The notes beneath the pieces are model-generated. The model was not told the origin of the DNA. It was given only the letters and a program-made list of their open reading frames with translations, and searched no databases. DNA of 64,000 nt from Natronolimnohabitans sp. A-GB9. GTDB lineage: Archaea > Halobacteriota > Halobacteria > Halobacteriales > Natrialbaceae. Location of the stretch: NCBI RefSeq assembly GCF_030848565.1, contig NZ_JAVDDV010000010.1, positions 1-64,000 on the forward strand, written 5' to 3'. Positions 8,174-17,285 of this stretch are shown one piece after another; within the stretch, counting starts at the first letter, position 1; every line of letters begins with the position of its first letter. The position numbers were made by a program, and so were the translations under genes.

Positions 8174-8785
8174 CTAGAGATCCGCTTCCGGCGTCTGGAA
8201 CGCTCCCTCGTCGAGGTCAGGATCGTACTCCTCGAGTGCGGTGCGGACGAGCTGGAACACGCCCTGTTTGCTCCAGCGGGCGGTGTTGATGTTCAGGTCG
8301 TAGAACGCGCGGTTGTCGATGTTGATCTCGTAGTAGGACTCGTAGCGACCGGCCTCGCTGACCTCGCGGACGCGCATTTCGGCTTCTGTCTCGATGCGGT
8401 CCTCGATGCGCTCCGAGCGGACGTCCTCGGGGGCGTCAAGCCAGATCCGGAGGTCCGCGCGGTCGCCAGCGAGCCAGCCTGCAAGGCGGGACTCGAGAAT
8501 AAAGGGTTTGTTCGCCGTTCCCCACTTCTCGGCGATCTGCTGGAGGCGCTGATCGAGTGCACGATCGATCTCGTCGGATTCGTCGGCTTTCGCCGTCAGC
8601 TGGTTCAAGCTCATGTCCCGGTCCTCGGCGAGCTCCCGGAAAATGTCGCCGCCGGAGACGTACGGACAGCCCATCGCCTCGCTGAGCTGTTCACACAGTG
8701 TCGTCGCGCCACAGCCCGGCGGACCGGAGACGGTGATGAACAGTGTGGTGTCGATCTCGACCGTCGTCGTCGCTCCCGTGGCCAT
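8174..8785 (-). CDS. cytidylate-kinase-like P-loop protein lacking the Walker A lysine
   Basis: A 203-residue protein related to archaeal cytidylate kinases, which phosphorylate CMP/dCMP. Family features include YVSGGDIFRELAEDRDMSL, an ILESRLAGWLAGDRADLRIWLDAP core, and the C-terminal INIDNRAFYDLNINTARWS. The P-loop reads GPPGCGATT, with Ala where Walker A has Lys, so activity may be altered. This looks like a divergent paralogue rather than the housekeeping enzyme. I chose the ATG at 8785 over the GTG at 8794 because a TTTTTA box lies about 25 nt upstream, fitting a leaderless transcript. Confidence 0.75.
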   Translation of the reverse strand: MATGATTTVEIDTTLFITVSGPPGCGATTLCEQLSEAMGCPYVSGGDIFRELAEDRDMSLNQLTAKADESDEIDRALDQRLQQIAEKWGTANKPFILESRLAGWLAGDRADLRIWLDAPEDVRSERIEDRIETEAEMRVREVSEAGRYESYYEINIDNRAFYDLNINTARWSKQGVFQLVRTALEEYDPDLDEGAFQTPEADL

Positions 8786-8896
8786 GCCTGGCACCTCGAC
8801 GGTCAGGGTAAAAAGCGGTCCGGCCGCGACGCGTCGTGAGAGGGGTCCACGAGGAGTCGCGTACCGATAGATAGTGAAAACGGCGGATAGAGACGC

Positions 8897-10075
8897 CTAC
8901 TGTTGTGAGAGCGCGTTGTCAGGGTACCCTGCTCGCCGCCGTGCACTCTGTCGTTCCGCTTCGGTCAGCCGATATCCGGACAGTTCCTCCTCGAGTGAAC
9001 CGAGCGCCGCCCGACGCTCTTGGTGATCGGCAAGAAAGTCCGCGATACGCTCTGCTGCTACCTCCTTGAGTTCACCACTCAACAGCGTCCCTTCACGATA
9101 CGCCGCTGCGAGCTGTTCGATCCGCTCGTCGCTCTCCTCGAAGAAATAGTATAAGAATAGATACGCGACGTCTACCTCCGGATCCCCTCCCTTTGCCCGG
9201 TGTTCTTCGATACTCGCCTGTCCACCCGAGTAGGCGTATGTGTGGATTTTATCGACGACCGTCTCGCGGTCATCCGAAAGGAGAATACTCGGGGCATCGT
9301 CGGACGTGCTCATCTTCCCCGGCCCGTCGAGACTCGGGAGGAACTTCGAAAGCAAGGCACCGGGCTTGGCTACGTCATACCGTTGTTTGGCCGCAATGTC
9401 ACGGCAGACGCGAACGTGAGGGTCTTGATCGACCGCAATCGGCACGAGCGTCGGATGCCGACCGTCCACGAGTTGTGGGAGGAGCAGATGAGTCGCTTGG
9501 ACGGCAGGGTAGAACGAGAGGCCAATGTTCTCAGGTTCTCCGTACGTCGCGTCTACTGTCGATTGAGTCACCTCCTTCGCGAAGGAAGCGGCGAGTGGAT
9601 ACACCACGTCGGCATCTGCTGTATCGACGATAATGCGAGTACGGTCGGGATCGAAGCCGACCGCGAGGAGGTCGCGGAGATTCTGGCGAGTGTAGTCACT
9701 AATTTCGTCCAGCGATTTCTCTTTGACAAAGTGTTTCTCGTCATCGGAGAGGGGAATATAGACGAGTGCGCCGGTTTGTTCTTGGAGATATTTTGCGAAG
9801 TAGAACGGAAAGATGTGGCCGATGTGCATCGGCCCGGAAGGGCCGCGTCCGGTCACAATCGAGTGCGCTTTACCACCGTTTGCGGCCTCGAGGAACGAGT
9901 CTATATCTCGTTCAGCATAGAATACGTCCCGGCGGACGAGCGGATGGCCAGGGTCGGGAAACCGCGTTTTCTGTTCGTGAGTGAGACGGTCGGCTCCGAA
10001 TTGGTCACGGAGTCGGTCGTAATCGACGTCGCCTTCGACGGCGTAGGGCGTGACGGTGAAGTTTTCTGCTGGCAT
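8897..10075 (-). CDS. trpS: tryptophanyl-tRNA synthetase
   Basis: A 392-residue class I synthetase charging tRNA-Trp. The HIGH-type motif is GPMHIGH (about residues 81-87) and the KMSKS-type loop is KMSTSDD near residue 255. The N-terminal extension, residues 1-60, has the archaeal/eukaryal character. The gene is visibly lower in GC and uses more mixed third bases than its neighbours, which may indicate acquisition from another haloarchaeon. It is monocistronic, with palindromic repeats in the 400 bp upstream. Its substrate, tRNA-Trp, lies at 2912-3087. A second trpS elsewhere in the genome is possible. Confidence 0.93.
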   Translation of the reverse strand: MPAENFTVTPYAVEGDVDYDRLRDQFGADRLTHEQKTRFPDPGHPLVRRDVFYAERDIDSFLEAANGGKAHSIVTGRGPSGPMHIGHIFPFYFAKYLQEQTGALVYIPLSDDEKHFVKEKSLDEISDYTRQNLRDLLAVGFDPDRTRIIVDTADADVVYPLAASFAKEVTQSTVDATYGEPENIGLSFYPAVQATHLLLPQLVDGRHPTLVPIAVDQDPHVRVCRDIAAKQRYDVAKPGALLSKFLPSLDGPGKMSTSDDAPSILLSDDRETVVDKIHTYAYSGGQASIEEHRAKGGDPEVDVAYLFLYYFFEESDERIEQLAAAYREGTLLSGELKEVAAERIADFLADHQERRAALGSLEEELSGYRLTEAERQSARRRAGYPDNALSQQ

Positions 10076-10097
10076 TGGTGTTGTTGATGAGGTGATT

Positions 10098-10154
10098 ATA
10101 CTGTCGGACAGTGGTCGCGCGACCGACCGTTACATCGTTGCTGTCCGACAGTAG
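10098..10154. repeat. short family A palindromic repeat
   Basis: tactgtcggacag at 10099-10111 pairs perfectly over 13 bp with 10141-10153, with only 29 bp between. The arms match family A ends found elsewhere in the window, but the interior is much shorter. It lies just upstream of trpS. Confidence 0.75.
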
Positions 10155-10487
10155 TACTCGGCGTGCAGTACAGCAAAGAAGCGAGTGAGCATCGCAGTGG
10201 TGTCCGTCGGGTGACGCCCGACCGACCCTATACCCCGATACTGTCCACTTCCCGTAGTGCGTACCAATGCCAGCAGTTGGCGTGGGAAGTGGACACCGTA
10301 CGCTGACTGTGGCGTACTGCAGACATATAATCTGTGGTTCGATTGTCGTGTCAACCCAGTTGCTGGATTTTTGTGACTCCGAATCCGTCCTGCTGGATAC
10401 ACACCCCGTCCTGAAGCGCAATCGAATGTCCCGGCACAGCCCCGATCCGTCCGTAACTATGCCGGGATCGGCGGACAGCGGTCCGTA
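10155..10487. other. gene-free gap with a 12-bp hairpin and a family B right arm
   Basis: tgtccacttccc (10242-10253) pairs exactly with 10284-10295 around a 30-nt loop containing a smaller ccaa/ttgg hairpin. Near the right end, ggacagcggtccgtat (10473-10488) matches the right arm of family B and runs into the stop codon of the next minus-strand gene. No open frame here looks coding. Confidence 0.55.
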
Positions 10488-10955
10488 TCAAAGAAACGAC
10501 CAGCGAGGTGACTCGAGTTCGATCTCGACGTGTTCGAGTCGCGGGTCCTCGTCGAGTTCGGCGACGAGTTCACGCTGAGGATCGGCATCGGCCGTACTGA
10601 CCAGCGTCATCTGTCCGTCGTACCGGGTGCCGTTTTCGTCGACCCACTCGAGTTCGAGTCTGGCGCGGCGAAATCGCGTCCCCTCGACGTGGCGGATGCG
10701 TTCGAGGTCCTCGATCGGGGCGACGAAGTTGTGTTCGTCGCGGGCCTCGAGTTCGGCGAGTTCGCTCTCCGCGACGACGTCCCGTTCGCGATCGCCCATG
10801 TTCGCTCGCAACAGCATCGATCGATACGACTGACCGACGTAACACCAGACGAGGCGTTCGTCGGTCAACACCAGCTCCCAGAACTCGATCGAGTTCGGGC
10901 GCTGGCGGATCCACTGCGTGAACCGCGCGATCACCTCTTCGGAGCGTGTCATCAT
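10488..10955 (-). CDS. unknown 155-aa protein at the end of the symporter operon
   Basis: A soluble, acidic 155-residue protein that I cannot place. Its predicted pattern is mostly beta strand, with charged segments such as WELVLTDERLVWCYVGQSYRSMLLRANMG and a C-terminal acidic run. It starts at tandem ATGs (10955 or 10952) that overlap the stop of the symporter gene, so the two are probably translationally coupled. That suggests an accessory or regulatory role for the transporter, which is inference. The TGA stop lies in a palindromic family B arm. Confidence 0.75.
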   Translation of the reverse strand: MMTRSEEVIARFTQWIRQRPNSIEFWELVLTDERLVWCYVGQSYRSMLLRANMGDRERDVVAESELAELEARDEHNFVAPIEDLERIRHVEGTRFRRARLELEWVDENGTRYDGQMTLVSTADADPQRELVAELDEDPRLEHVEIELESPRWSFL

Positions 10956-12559
10956 CGTTCGAACAGTGGGTGCAAGTCGTCGGGGAGCTTCCGTTCAGGC
11001 GACGTGAACTGCTGTGCGGCTATCGAGACGAAGATGAACACGATCATCGCGACCAGCAGGGAGATCGCCTCGGCCGGGACCTCTGCGGGGTAGGGGTACG
11101 TCCACATGACGATCTCGTTTGCCGACTGCACCGCCCCGTTGTCCGTGATCGCTGCAGCCTCGGGGATCACGTTGTAGATGATGTTGAACAACATCCCGAC
11201 GACGAGCGCGGCGATGGCACCCCACTTCGAGGCGCCTTTCCAGTTCAGTCCCAACACGACGATCGGGACGAACGCGGCGGCGAAGAAGCCCCAGCTGATC
11301 GCGCCGAGGATGCCGACCAGCGCCTGCGAGTAGAAGACGACGATCGTCGCGAGCACGGTAAGCGTCGCGAGTGCGGCCTGGGTGACGCGGAGTTCGACCC
11401 GGTCGTCCGTGATCGGTCGGCCCAGCGCACGCGGGATGTCGCGTGCGATGGCCGCTGCACCGATGTTGAGAAACGAGTCGCTGGTCGACATGATCGCCGC
11501 GAGCAGCGCCGCGAGGATCAGCCCGGCGATGATGCTCCCCGTATGATCGAGGACGAAGACCGGACCGACCTCCGAGGCGGCGAACGTTGCCTCCCGCTCG
11601 CCGGCTTCGACCATCGCGCGCATCGAGAGCCCCGCCGAGAAGGCGATCAGACTCGAGATGGCATAGGAGATGGCGGCGATCGGAGCGCCCCACTTGAGGA
11701 TGGTCATGTCACGGCTCATGTAGAACTTCGTGATGAGGTGGGGCTGGCCAGCAGCGCCGACGGAAAACAGGATCCACCAGGCGATGCCGACGAGGACGGC
11801 CGTCTCGGCACCGCCCAGGGTACCGAACGGCGAGACGAGCGCCGGATCCGCGTTCGCCAGATTCCGCGAGATGTTCTCCATGCCCCCGCCGAAGGACATC
11901 GCGTAGGCGAAGACGAACCCTGCGCCGACGATCATCGTCAGCGCCTGCAGGAAGTCGGTCCAGACACCGGCGATCATGCCGCCGAGCATACTGTACAACA
12001 GGAGGATCAACGCGCCGCCGAGCAGGCCCCAGATGACCGGGATACCGAAGATCGCACGCATGACGAACTGCAGCGCCGCGAGGTTGACCGCGAGGTAGGC
12101 GACGACGCCCAGTGCGACCGCGAGTCCGGAGAGACCGCGAACCCACTCGCTCTCGTAGCGGACGTACATCGCGTCGGGCAACGTCAGGACGTTGCGGATG
12201 TCGGCGAGCAGGCGCATGCGCTTGGCGAGGACGATCCACGTCAACAGAAAGCCAAGCGGCGCGGTAAAGAAGATCCACAGCGCCGTCGTTCCGAACTCGT
12301 AGACCAGTTCGGGACCGCCGACGAAACCGAACCCGGACTGGATCACCGAGAACGCGGTCAGTGCGAGCACCCACGTTCCGATGCTCTTGCCGGTGATCAG
12401 GAAGTCACTCGTCGAGTCGGTTCGCTTCCAGCCCCAGACACCGATCGCGATGACGATGAGTAGATAAACGGTCCCGAACCCGATGATGATCGGGTCGTCG
12501 GCGACCGGAATCCCCTCCTGCTGGAGCGGTGCCGTCGCCAGCGAGAGCGATTCACTCAT
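10952..12559 (-). CDS. sodium:solute symporter (SSS family), large subunit
   Basis: A 535-residue membrane transporter with about 13 helices. It couples Na+ entry to uptake of an organic solute, probably a carboxylate or amino acid. Family markers include the TSDFLITGKSIG segment near residue 50, GGMIAGVWTDFLQ near 200, the Gly-rich helix GGAETAVLVGIAWWILFSVGAAGQPHL, and STSDSFLN near 355. The ATG at 12559 overlaps the stop of the upstream small subunit (12552-12554). The small-subunit/SSS arrangement resembles acetate- or pantothenate-type carriers, but the substrate is not determinable. Confidence 0.88.
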   Translation of the reverse strand: MSESLSLATAPLQQEGIPVADDPIIIGFGTVYLLIVIAIGVWGWKRTDSTSDFLITGKSIGTWVLALTAFSVIQSGFGFVGGPELVYEFGTTALWIFFTAPLGFLLTWIVLAKRMRLLADIRNVLTLPDAMYVRYESEWVRGLSGLAVALGVVAYLAVNLAALQFVMRAIFGIPVIWGLLGGALILLLYSMLGGMIAGVWTDFLQALTMIVGAGFVFAYAMSFGGGMENISRNLANADPALVSPFGTLGGAETAVLVGIAWWILFSVGAAGQPHLITKFYMSRDMTILKWGAPIAAISYAISSLIAFSAGLSMRAMVEAGEREATFAASEVGPVFVLDHTGSIIAGLILAALLAAIMSTSDSFLNIGAAAIARDIPRALGRPITDDRVELRVTQAALATLTVLATIVVFYSQALVGILGAISWGFFAAAFVPIVVLGLNWKGASKWGAIAALVVGMLFNIIYNVIPEAAAITDNGAVQSANEIVMWTYPYPAEVPAEAISLLVAMIVFIFVSIAAQQFTSPERKLPDDLHPLFER

Positions 12560-13070
12560 CGTCTTGCTCACCTCCGTCACTCACTTCACCGCCGTCGGCC
12601 ACTCCGGCCGGTGCCGTCGGTTGCTCCGGTGCCAGCGGGAACGACTCCTGACGCTGTCGTTCCCTGGCCGACTCGATGATATCGTCGATGATCTCTTCGC
12701 TTGCGATTCGGTGGAAGATCAGTGAGTAGTAGATCGCCGCGGCCAGCGGTAACGCCCAGATGAACGTGAAATAGACGAGCGTCGGGATCGGAACCCCGAG
12801 GACGTAGCTGTAGTCGGTGACGCCCGGTTCCCACGTCAGCCAGATCCCGACCAGACCGATCAGGAACAACACTGCCAGTCCACCGATCAGTCCAGTGTAC
12901 GGCGCAAGATCCGGATCTCGTTCTCTTCGCTCGATCGTCGCTACGGCGATCACCGAAAGAATGATCCCCGCACCGACAAACGAGAAGACTCTGTACCACC
13001 CGAGACTCGCCGTGATCAGCGCGCCCAGTGACAGCACGCCGATCGCACCCATTGTCGTGTTTCGTGCCAT
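12552..13070 (-). CDS. small membrane subunit paired with the SSS symporter
   Basis: A 172-residue protein with four hydrophobic segments: about residues 8-25 and 29-46 at the N-terminus, one near 58-78, and one near 95-115. A hydrophilic tail rich in P, G, E and D follows. Small hydrophobic partners commonly precede SSS transporters of this kind, so I infer a subunit or assembly role. Its stop overlaps the symporter start, which indicates one transcript with coupled translation. Transcription would start in the gap before 13071. Confidence 0.72.
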   Translation of the reverse strand: MARNTTMGAIGVLSLGALITASLGWYRVFSFVGAGIILSVIAVATIERRERDPDLAPYTGLIGGLAVLFLIGLVGIWLTWEPGVTDYSYVLGVPIPTLVYFTFIWALPLAAAIYYSLIFHRIASEEIIDDIIESARERQRQESFPLAPEQPTAPAGVADGGEVSDGGEQDDE

Positions 13071-13328
13071 TGTTTTGTGTTACCGTAGCTTATCGTCGGA
13101 AGCGTTGCTCGAGTGACGGCCGACCAGCTCCTCGACCATCACGAGCGCTCGTCTCGACGGTTCCTCCCGTCATATGTCGCCACCGACCGTGGTGATTAAT
13201 ATCACACCACACTGTATGGAGAATGTCATCGTTAACATGTCAACTGTTGGCTTGCAGCCGCGGTGTGGGCGACTGGATCCGAGCAGCGAAGAGAAACGCC
13301 TACGGTCGTCGGTCCCCGATCCTCGAGT

Positions 13329-13862
13329 GTGAACCGCCGTACGGTACTCGGACTCGCCGGAGCGTCCGTCACCGTCGGGCTCGCGGGTTGTCTCGACGGC
13401 GTCCGCGAACACTTCGGTCTACAGGGCGTCATCCCGATCGAGATCCACAACGAAGGCGAGCAATCCCGGAACCTCCACATTCAGGCCAGGGAGCACGAGA
13501 CGAGTCGCGACAGCTACGAACAGAGCTTTACCGTCACACCGGGCGAGACCGTCGGTCCGCCCCACCTCGACGAGTCGGAACAGAGCTTTCGCGCCGCCAT
13601 CATCGAAGACGAAGAGCAAGCGACGGTCAGAACGGCCTCGATCACGCCGGATACCTCACTCGTCGTAATCCGTATCTCCGACGACGACCTCGTGGTCGAA
13701 GTCCAGCGCGACGACGGCGAGGACGAAATCGCCGACGGCGAAGACGACGATGCGGTCGGCGAAACCGACGTTGACGAGACGGACGACGAAAGCGACGATG
13801 CCGAAACGGCCGCAAACGAGACCGAGACCGAAACCGAGACTGACGAAACGGACGAGTCGTAG
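13329..13862 (+). CDS. Tat-exported lipoprotein with acidic tail
   Basis: Starting at GTG 13329, the 177-residue product begins NRRTVLGLAGASVTVGLAGC, a twin-arginine leader ending in a lipobox whose Cys is near residue 20. The mature part (about 25-125) looks like a small beta-sandwich. The last 50 residues are almost all D, E, T and A, typical of a haloarchaeal surface tail. The frame continues upstream to 13263, but only the GTG puts the twin arginine next to the start. The ligand or role is unknown. It converges with the YcaO gene. Confidence 0.75.
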   Translation: MNRRTVLGLAGASVTVGLAGCLDGVREHFGLQGVIPIEIHNEGEQSRNLHIQAREHETSRDSYEQSFTVTPGETVGPPHLDESEQSFRAAIIEDEEQATVRTASITPDTSLVVIRISDDDLVVEVQRDDGEDEIADGEDDDAVGETDVDETDDESDDAETAANETETETETDETDES

Positions 13863-13893
13863 TCGTCTCGTCCGACCGGGCCGTACGGCCGAG

Positions 13894-15651
13894 TCAGGGA
13901 TAGGGGTGGAACGCCCGCTCGAGTCGCGGCTCGAAGCCGAGATCTTCGGGTACCGTCCGCGCCCGGTCGCCGAAGTACGGATCACCGGTAAACAGTGGCT
14001 GGGCGCCGGGAACGACGACCCGAACCGCCTCGAAACCGATGCGCTCGACGTCACGGGTCGTCACTCGTGCCGCGAACGGCGTCAGTCCGGCGTCGGTCGT
14101 CCGCTCGACGAGTTCCTCGAGTCCGTCCTGTCCCGACGGTGTGGTGTCCGGACCGACGCTCTCTGCTGGGACGGTTCGATCGACGTCGACGAACGACCGT
14201 GCGGCCTCGGGGAAGGCGGCGTACTCCGCGATCGCACCCGACGCGTCCTCGGCCTCCTCGGGGCCGAGACTCCGGAGCTCCATCCAGTTCTGTAACGCTT
14301 CCTCGAGTGCCGAGCGTACGGCGTCGGTGGCGTCGAGTCCCGCCGCCGAGCCGACGGCAAAGGCCGGCCACTCGTCGTCGGTCGGATCGACGTCCGTGAC
14401 GTCCGGGTCGCGATGGACTGCCACGGCGACGACGGGGACGTCGATATCCTGCGTGACCAGCAACGGCGTCACCGACAGCCCCTCGCTTCGGGCACGCCGC
14501 TCGAGGACGGCGACGCGTTCGTCGTCGACCGCCAGTCCGAGGGGCTCGAACGTCGAGTACCACGCGAGCATCGTCGCGTCGCGTTCGATGACCTCGGTCA
14601 GTCCCGACCGGAGCGCGTCGACGGTCGAGGAGCCGAGCCCGAGGCCGGTCGTGATCGACGGGACGAGGGCATCGCCGGGCTGGGGAAACTGGACCGCCGC
14701 CGCCGGAAGCTGTGCGGGGTCACCGGTCGCGAGGTTCTCGCCGGGCACCCACCGATACGTCTCGCTCGAGTCAGAGGCGGGTGCGTCGTCAGGTCGGACG
14801 AGGTCGGTCGGAGGGATCGCGTTCTCGAGATCGTCCTCGCTCGCGTGGACGAACTCGTCGTCACGGAAGACGCCGGCACAGTAGCGCTCGAGGCCCTCGC
14901 CGACGGCTTTCATCAACGCCGCGTTCCAGTCGTCGGCGACGCCTGCGGCCTGGGTCGGTGCGCTGGCATCTGAAAAGCCCTCGGTGTCGGTCGTCGTCGC
15001 GAGGTAGTACGGCGCGGGGAACGACTCGACTTCGCCGATCGTCCGGACGACGCCGACGCGATCGTCGATTGCCGCCTCGGCGTGTTCGACGGCCGCCTCG
15101 AGTTCAAGCGAGTCGTCGTCGCGTTCGATCGTGCGATCACGGTCGCCGTCCTGGCAGTCACAGCCCGGGACGGGGAGAAACCGACGCCTGTGGTGTGGTA
15201 ACTCGACGACGTGGCCGATTACGGATTGCTCCTCGCCCGAGAGGACACGGACACACTCCCGACCGGCAAGCGCACCCGCCAGCCGCGCCGCGCTGCGGTC
15301 GCCCTGTGCGGTCTCGGCGACCGTCTCTTCGGTCAGGTTCGCGTGGACGCGCTGGCGCAGACAGTCGAAACAGCCCGTCGACGGGGCAAAGCCCGACACT
15401 GCAGCGTCGACGTCCGCTATCGGGTGACCGCCGACGCCACCGATCTCGACGGCGATCCACGGCGTTTCGCCGGTCCGCGCCGCGTTGGCCGCCTGCTGGA
15501 ACGTGGCTGCGCCGGCGACGTCGCTGACGATTCCGAAGCGGGCGTCGGCGAGCTCGTCGGCCGTTGCGTCCCTGACGGTGACGTCGACGTCTCCGAGGGC
15601 GGCGACGATCGCCTCTCGGACCGGATCGTCACCGACGACGTGTACGTGCAT
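13894..15651 (-). CDS. YcaO-domain protein with an N-terminal E1-like region
   Basis: A 585-residue protein. Residues 1-170 resemble the degenerate E1-like partner of azoline cyclodehydratases and carry Cys pairs (GCFDC and GCDC) suited to zinc. The rest is a YcaO domain, which uses ATP to activate peptide backbone amides and makes azolines or thioamides in known members. ATP-site hallmarks are EGLERYCAG near residue 265 and SALEEALQNWMELR near 435, and the protein ends PYP. No precursor peptide, dehydrogenase or TfuA gene is adjacent, so the substrate is unknown. The start at ATG 15651 opens MHVHVVGDDPVREAI. Confidence 0.82.
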   Translation of the reverse strand: MHVHVVGDDPVREAIVAALGDVDVTVRDATADELADARFGIVSDVAGAATFQQAANAARTGETPWIAVEIGGVGGHPIADVDAAVSGFAPSTGCFDCLRQRVHANLTEETVAETAQGDRSAARLAGALAGRECVRVLSGEEQSVIGHVVELPHHRRRFLPVPGCDCQDGDRDRTIERDDDSLELEAAVEHAEAAIDDRVGVVRTIGEVESFPAPYYLATTTDTEGFSDASAPTQAAGVADDWNAALMKAVGEGLERYCAGVFRDDEFVHASEDDLENAIPPTDLVRPDDAPASDSSETYRWVPGENLATGDPAQLPAAAVQFPQPGDALVPSITTGLGLGSSTVDALRSGLTEVIERDATMLAWYSTFEPLGLAVDDERVAVLERRARSEGLSVTPLLVTQDIDVPVVAVAVHRDPDVTDVDPTDDEWPAFAVGSAAGLDATDAVRSALEEALQNWMELRSLGPEEAEDASGAIAEYAAFPEAARSFVDVDRTVPAESVGPDTTPSGQDGLEELVERTTDAGLTPFAARVTTRDVERIGFEAVRVVVPGAQPLFTGDPYFGDRARTVPEDLGFEPRLERAFHPYP

Positions 15652-15757
15652 ACGGGTACGATCACAGGCGAACGTCAAAAGCGCCGCGCTCGTTCGCAGC
15701 GGATCGACGTCGCGAAAACGGTGACGAGGACCGACCGAGATGCGTCTCTGGGGCCGC

Positions 15758-16912
15758 TTAACGGCTGTCGGCGTCCGTGTCGGTGTCGGTGTCTGTCTCC
15801 TGGCGCGTCTCCGAGATGTCGACGACGTCGCCGGTCTGGGCCGGCATGTCCTCGCCCTCCTGGATCGCTTGGGCCTCCTGTTCCATCGCCTCGACGTCCA
15901 TCTCGATCTCCTCGATCTCGCCGAGGATTTCGGAAATATCGTCGAGGCCGATCAGTTCGCGGGTTTCCTCGTCGAACTCGAGGCTCTCGAGTTGGCCGTC
16001 GGCTTCGGCGACGTCGCTGCCGGTCAGGTGTTTGCCGTAGCGGCCGATCATCGAGGACAGTTCCTGTGGCAGGACGAACGTCGTCGACTCGCTTTGGCCG
16101 ATCTGTTCGAGGGTCTCCATCCCCTTGTCGATGACTGCGCGTTCGCCCATCGCTTCGGCCGAGCGAGCGCGCAACACGGTCGAAATCGAGTCACCCTGGG
16201 CCTCGAGGATCTGGCTCTGTTTCTCACCCTGTGCGCGGATGATCTCACTTTGCTTGTCACCTTCGGCCTTCTCGACGGCGCTGCGGCGTTCACCTTGGGC
16301 CTCGAGGATCATCGCGCGGCGTTTGCGCTCCGCGGAGGTCTGTTGTTCCATCGCGCCCTTGACGTCACGCGACGGCGTCACTTCCCGAACCTCGACGCTC
16401 TCGACGCGAATCCCCCACTCGTCGGTCGGTTCGTCCAGTTCTTGCCGAATGCGTTCGTTGATCGTCTCCCGTCGACTGAGTGTATCGTCGAGTTCCATAT
16501 CGCCGATGACCGCACGGAGGGTCGTCTGGGAGAGGTTCGAGACCGCTCGCTTGTAGTCGTCGACCTCGAGGAACGCGCGTTTGGCGTCCATCACCCGAAT
16601 GTAGACGACGGCGTCGGCGGTGACCGGCGAGTTGTCCCGCGTGATCGCCTCCTGGCTCGGCACGTCGATCGTCTGGGTTCGCATATCGAACGTGTACACC
16701 CGCGAGACGAACGGCGGGACGATGTTCAGTCCGGGTTCGAGCAGTTTCCGATACTCGCCGAGGACCGTGAGTGCACCCCTGTCGTAGGCGTCGACGATCT
16801 CGACCATCGACCAGACGGTCGCGATCACGACGGCGACCACGAGCGCACCGACGAACAACAGCGCGTCACCTGTCTGTAGCGGCAGAGGTGTGAGTTCGAG
16901 TGACACCATCAT
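15758..16912 (-). CDS. SPFH/band 7 (stomatin-prohibitin) membrane protein
   Basis: A 384-residue protein anchored by one helix at about residues 17-36. The SPFH domain follows (GLNIVPPFVSRVYTFDMRTQTIDVP). A long coiled-coil region carries repeated EAQGERRSAVEKAEGDKQ-type segments, and the tail is acidic and T/D-rich. Such proteins oligomerise on the inner face of the membrane and organise proteases or microdomains. No NfeD partner is adjacent. The start is one of two tandem ATGs (16912 or 16909). Confidence 0.88.
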   Translation of the reverse strand: MMVSLELTPLPLQTGDALLFVGALVVAVVIATVWSMVEIVDAYDRGALTVLGEYRKLLEPGLNIVPPFVSRVYTFDMRTQTIDVPSQEAITRDNSPVTADAVVYIRVMDAKRAFLEVDDYKRAVSNLSQTTLRAVIGDMELDDTLSRRETINERIRQELDEPTDEWGIRVESVEVREVTPSRDVKGAMEQQTSAERKRRAMILEAQGERRSAVEKAEGDKQSEIIRAQGEKQSQILEAQGDSISTVLRARSAEAMGERAVIDKGMETLEQIGQSESTTFVLPQELSSMIGRYGKHLTGSDVAEADGQLESLEFDEETRELIGLDDISEILGEIEEIEMDVEAMEQEAQAIQEGEDMPAQTGDVVDISETRQETDTDTDTDADSR

Positions 16913-17072
16913 GTGATAAACGGACCCAAGGCGAATAACGCTTTGCCCAACACGGGAGCAGCCGTCGGCCGGGGATACAGAGTCGCCGCGTCGATCGTTA
17001 CAACGGACCGTATCGGCGACCCGACGCCTGCAAGCCACCACGGTTTGTCAGTCCTCGGCGTGATATCGACCG

Positions 17073-17282
17073 ATGGCGACGACACGTACTCGCTCCGACC
17101 GCACCGAACTGCTGAAAAACGCGGGCGTCGTTACGACGGCAATCGACGGCCTGATCGAACTTACGAAAGGGCGTCGGAAAAGCGGTCTCCTGTTGCTTGG
17201 CGCCGCCGCCGTCTCCTCACGAATTCCTGGCTTCGGAACGGCCGTTTCCGTCCTGTTGCGTGCGTACCGCCGACTCCGGTAG
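17073..17282 (+). CDS. small basic membrane-associated protein
   Basis: A 69-residue basic protein with one hydrophobic stretch, SGLLLLGAAAVSSRIPGFGTAVSVLL, flanked by Arg/Lys. Basic composition is unusual in a halophile and suggests interaction with membrane phospholipid or nucleic acid. I do not recognise the family. The gene ends 3 bp before the stop of the convergent COG1325-like gene. Confidence 0.55.
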   Translation: MATTRTRSDRTELLKNAGVVTTAIDGLIELTKGRRKSGLLLLGAAAVSSRIPGFGTAVSVLLRAYRRLR

Positions 17283-17285
17283 CCG

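Noticed and set aside
10946-12463. 505-codon plus-strand frame opposite the symporter
   Set aside because: The product is an Asp/Arg/Gly-rich run with no hydrophobic or conserved pattern. The minus-strand symporter is convincing.
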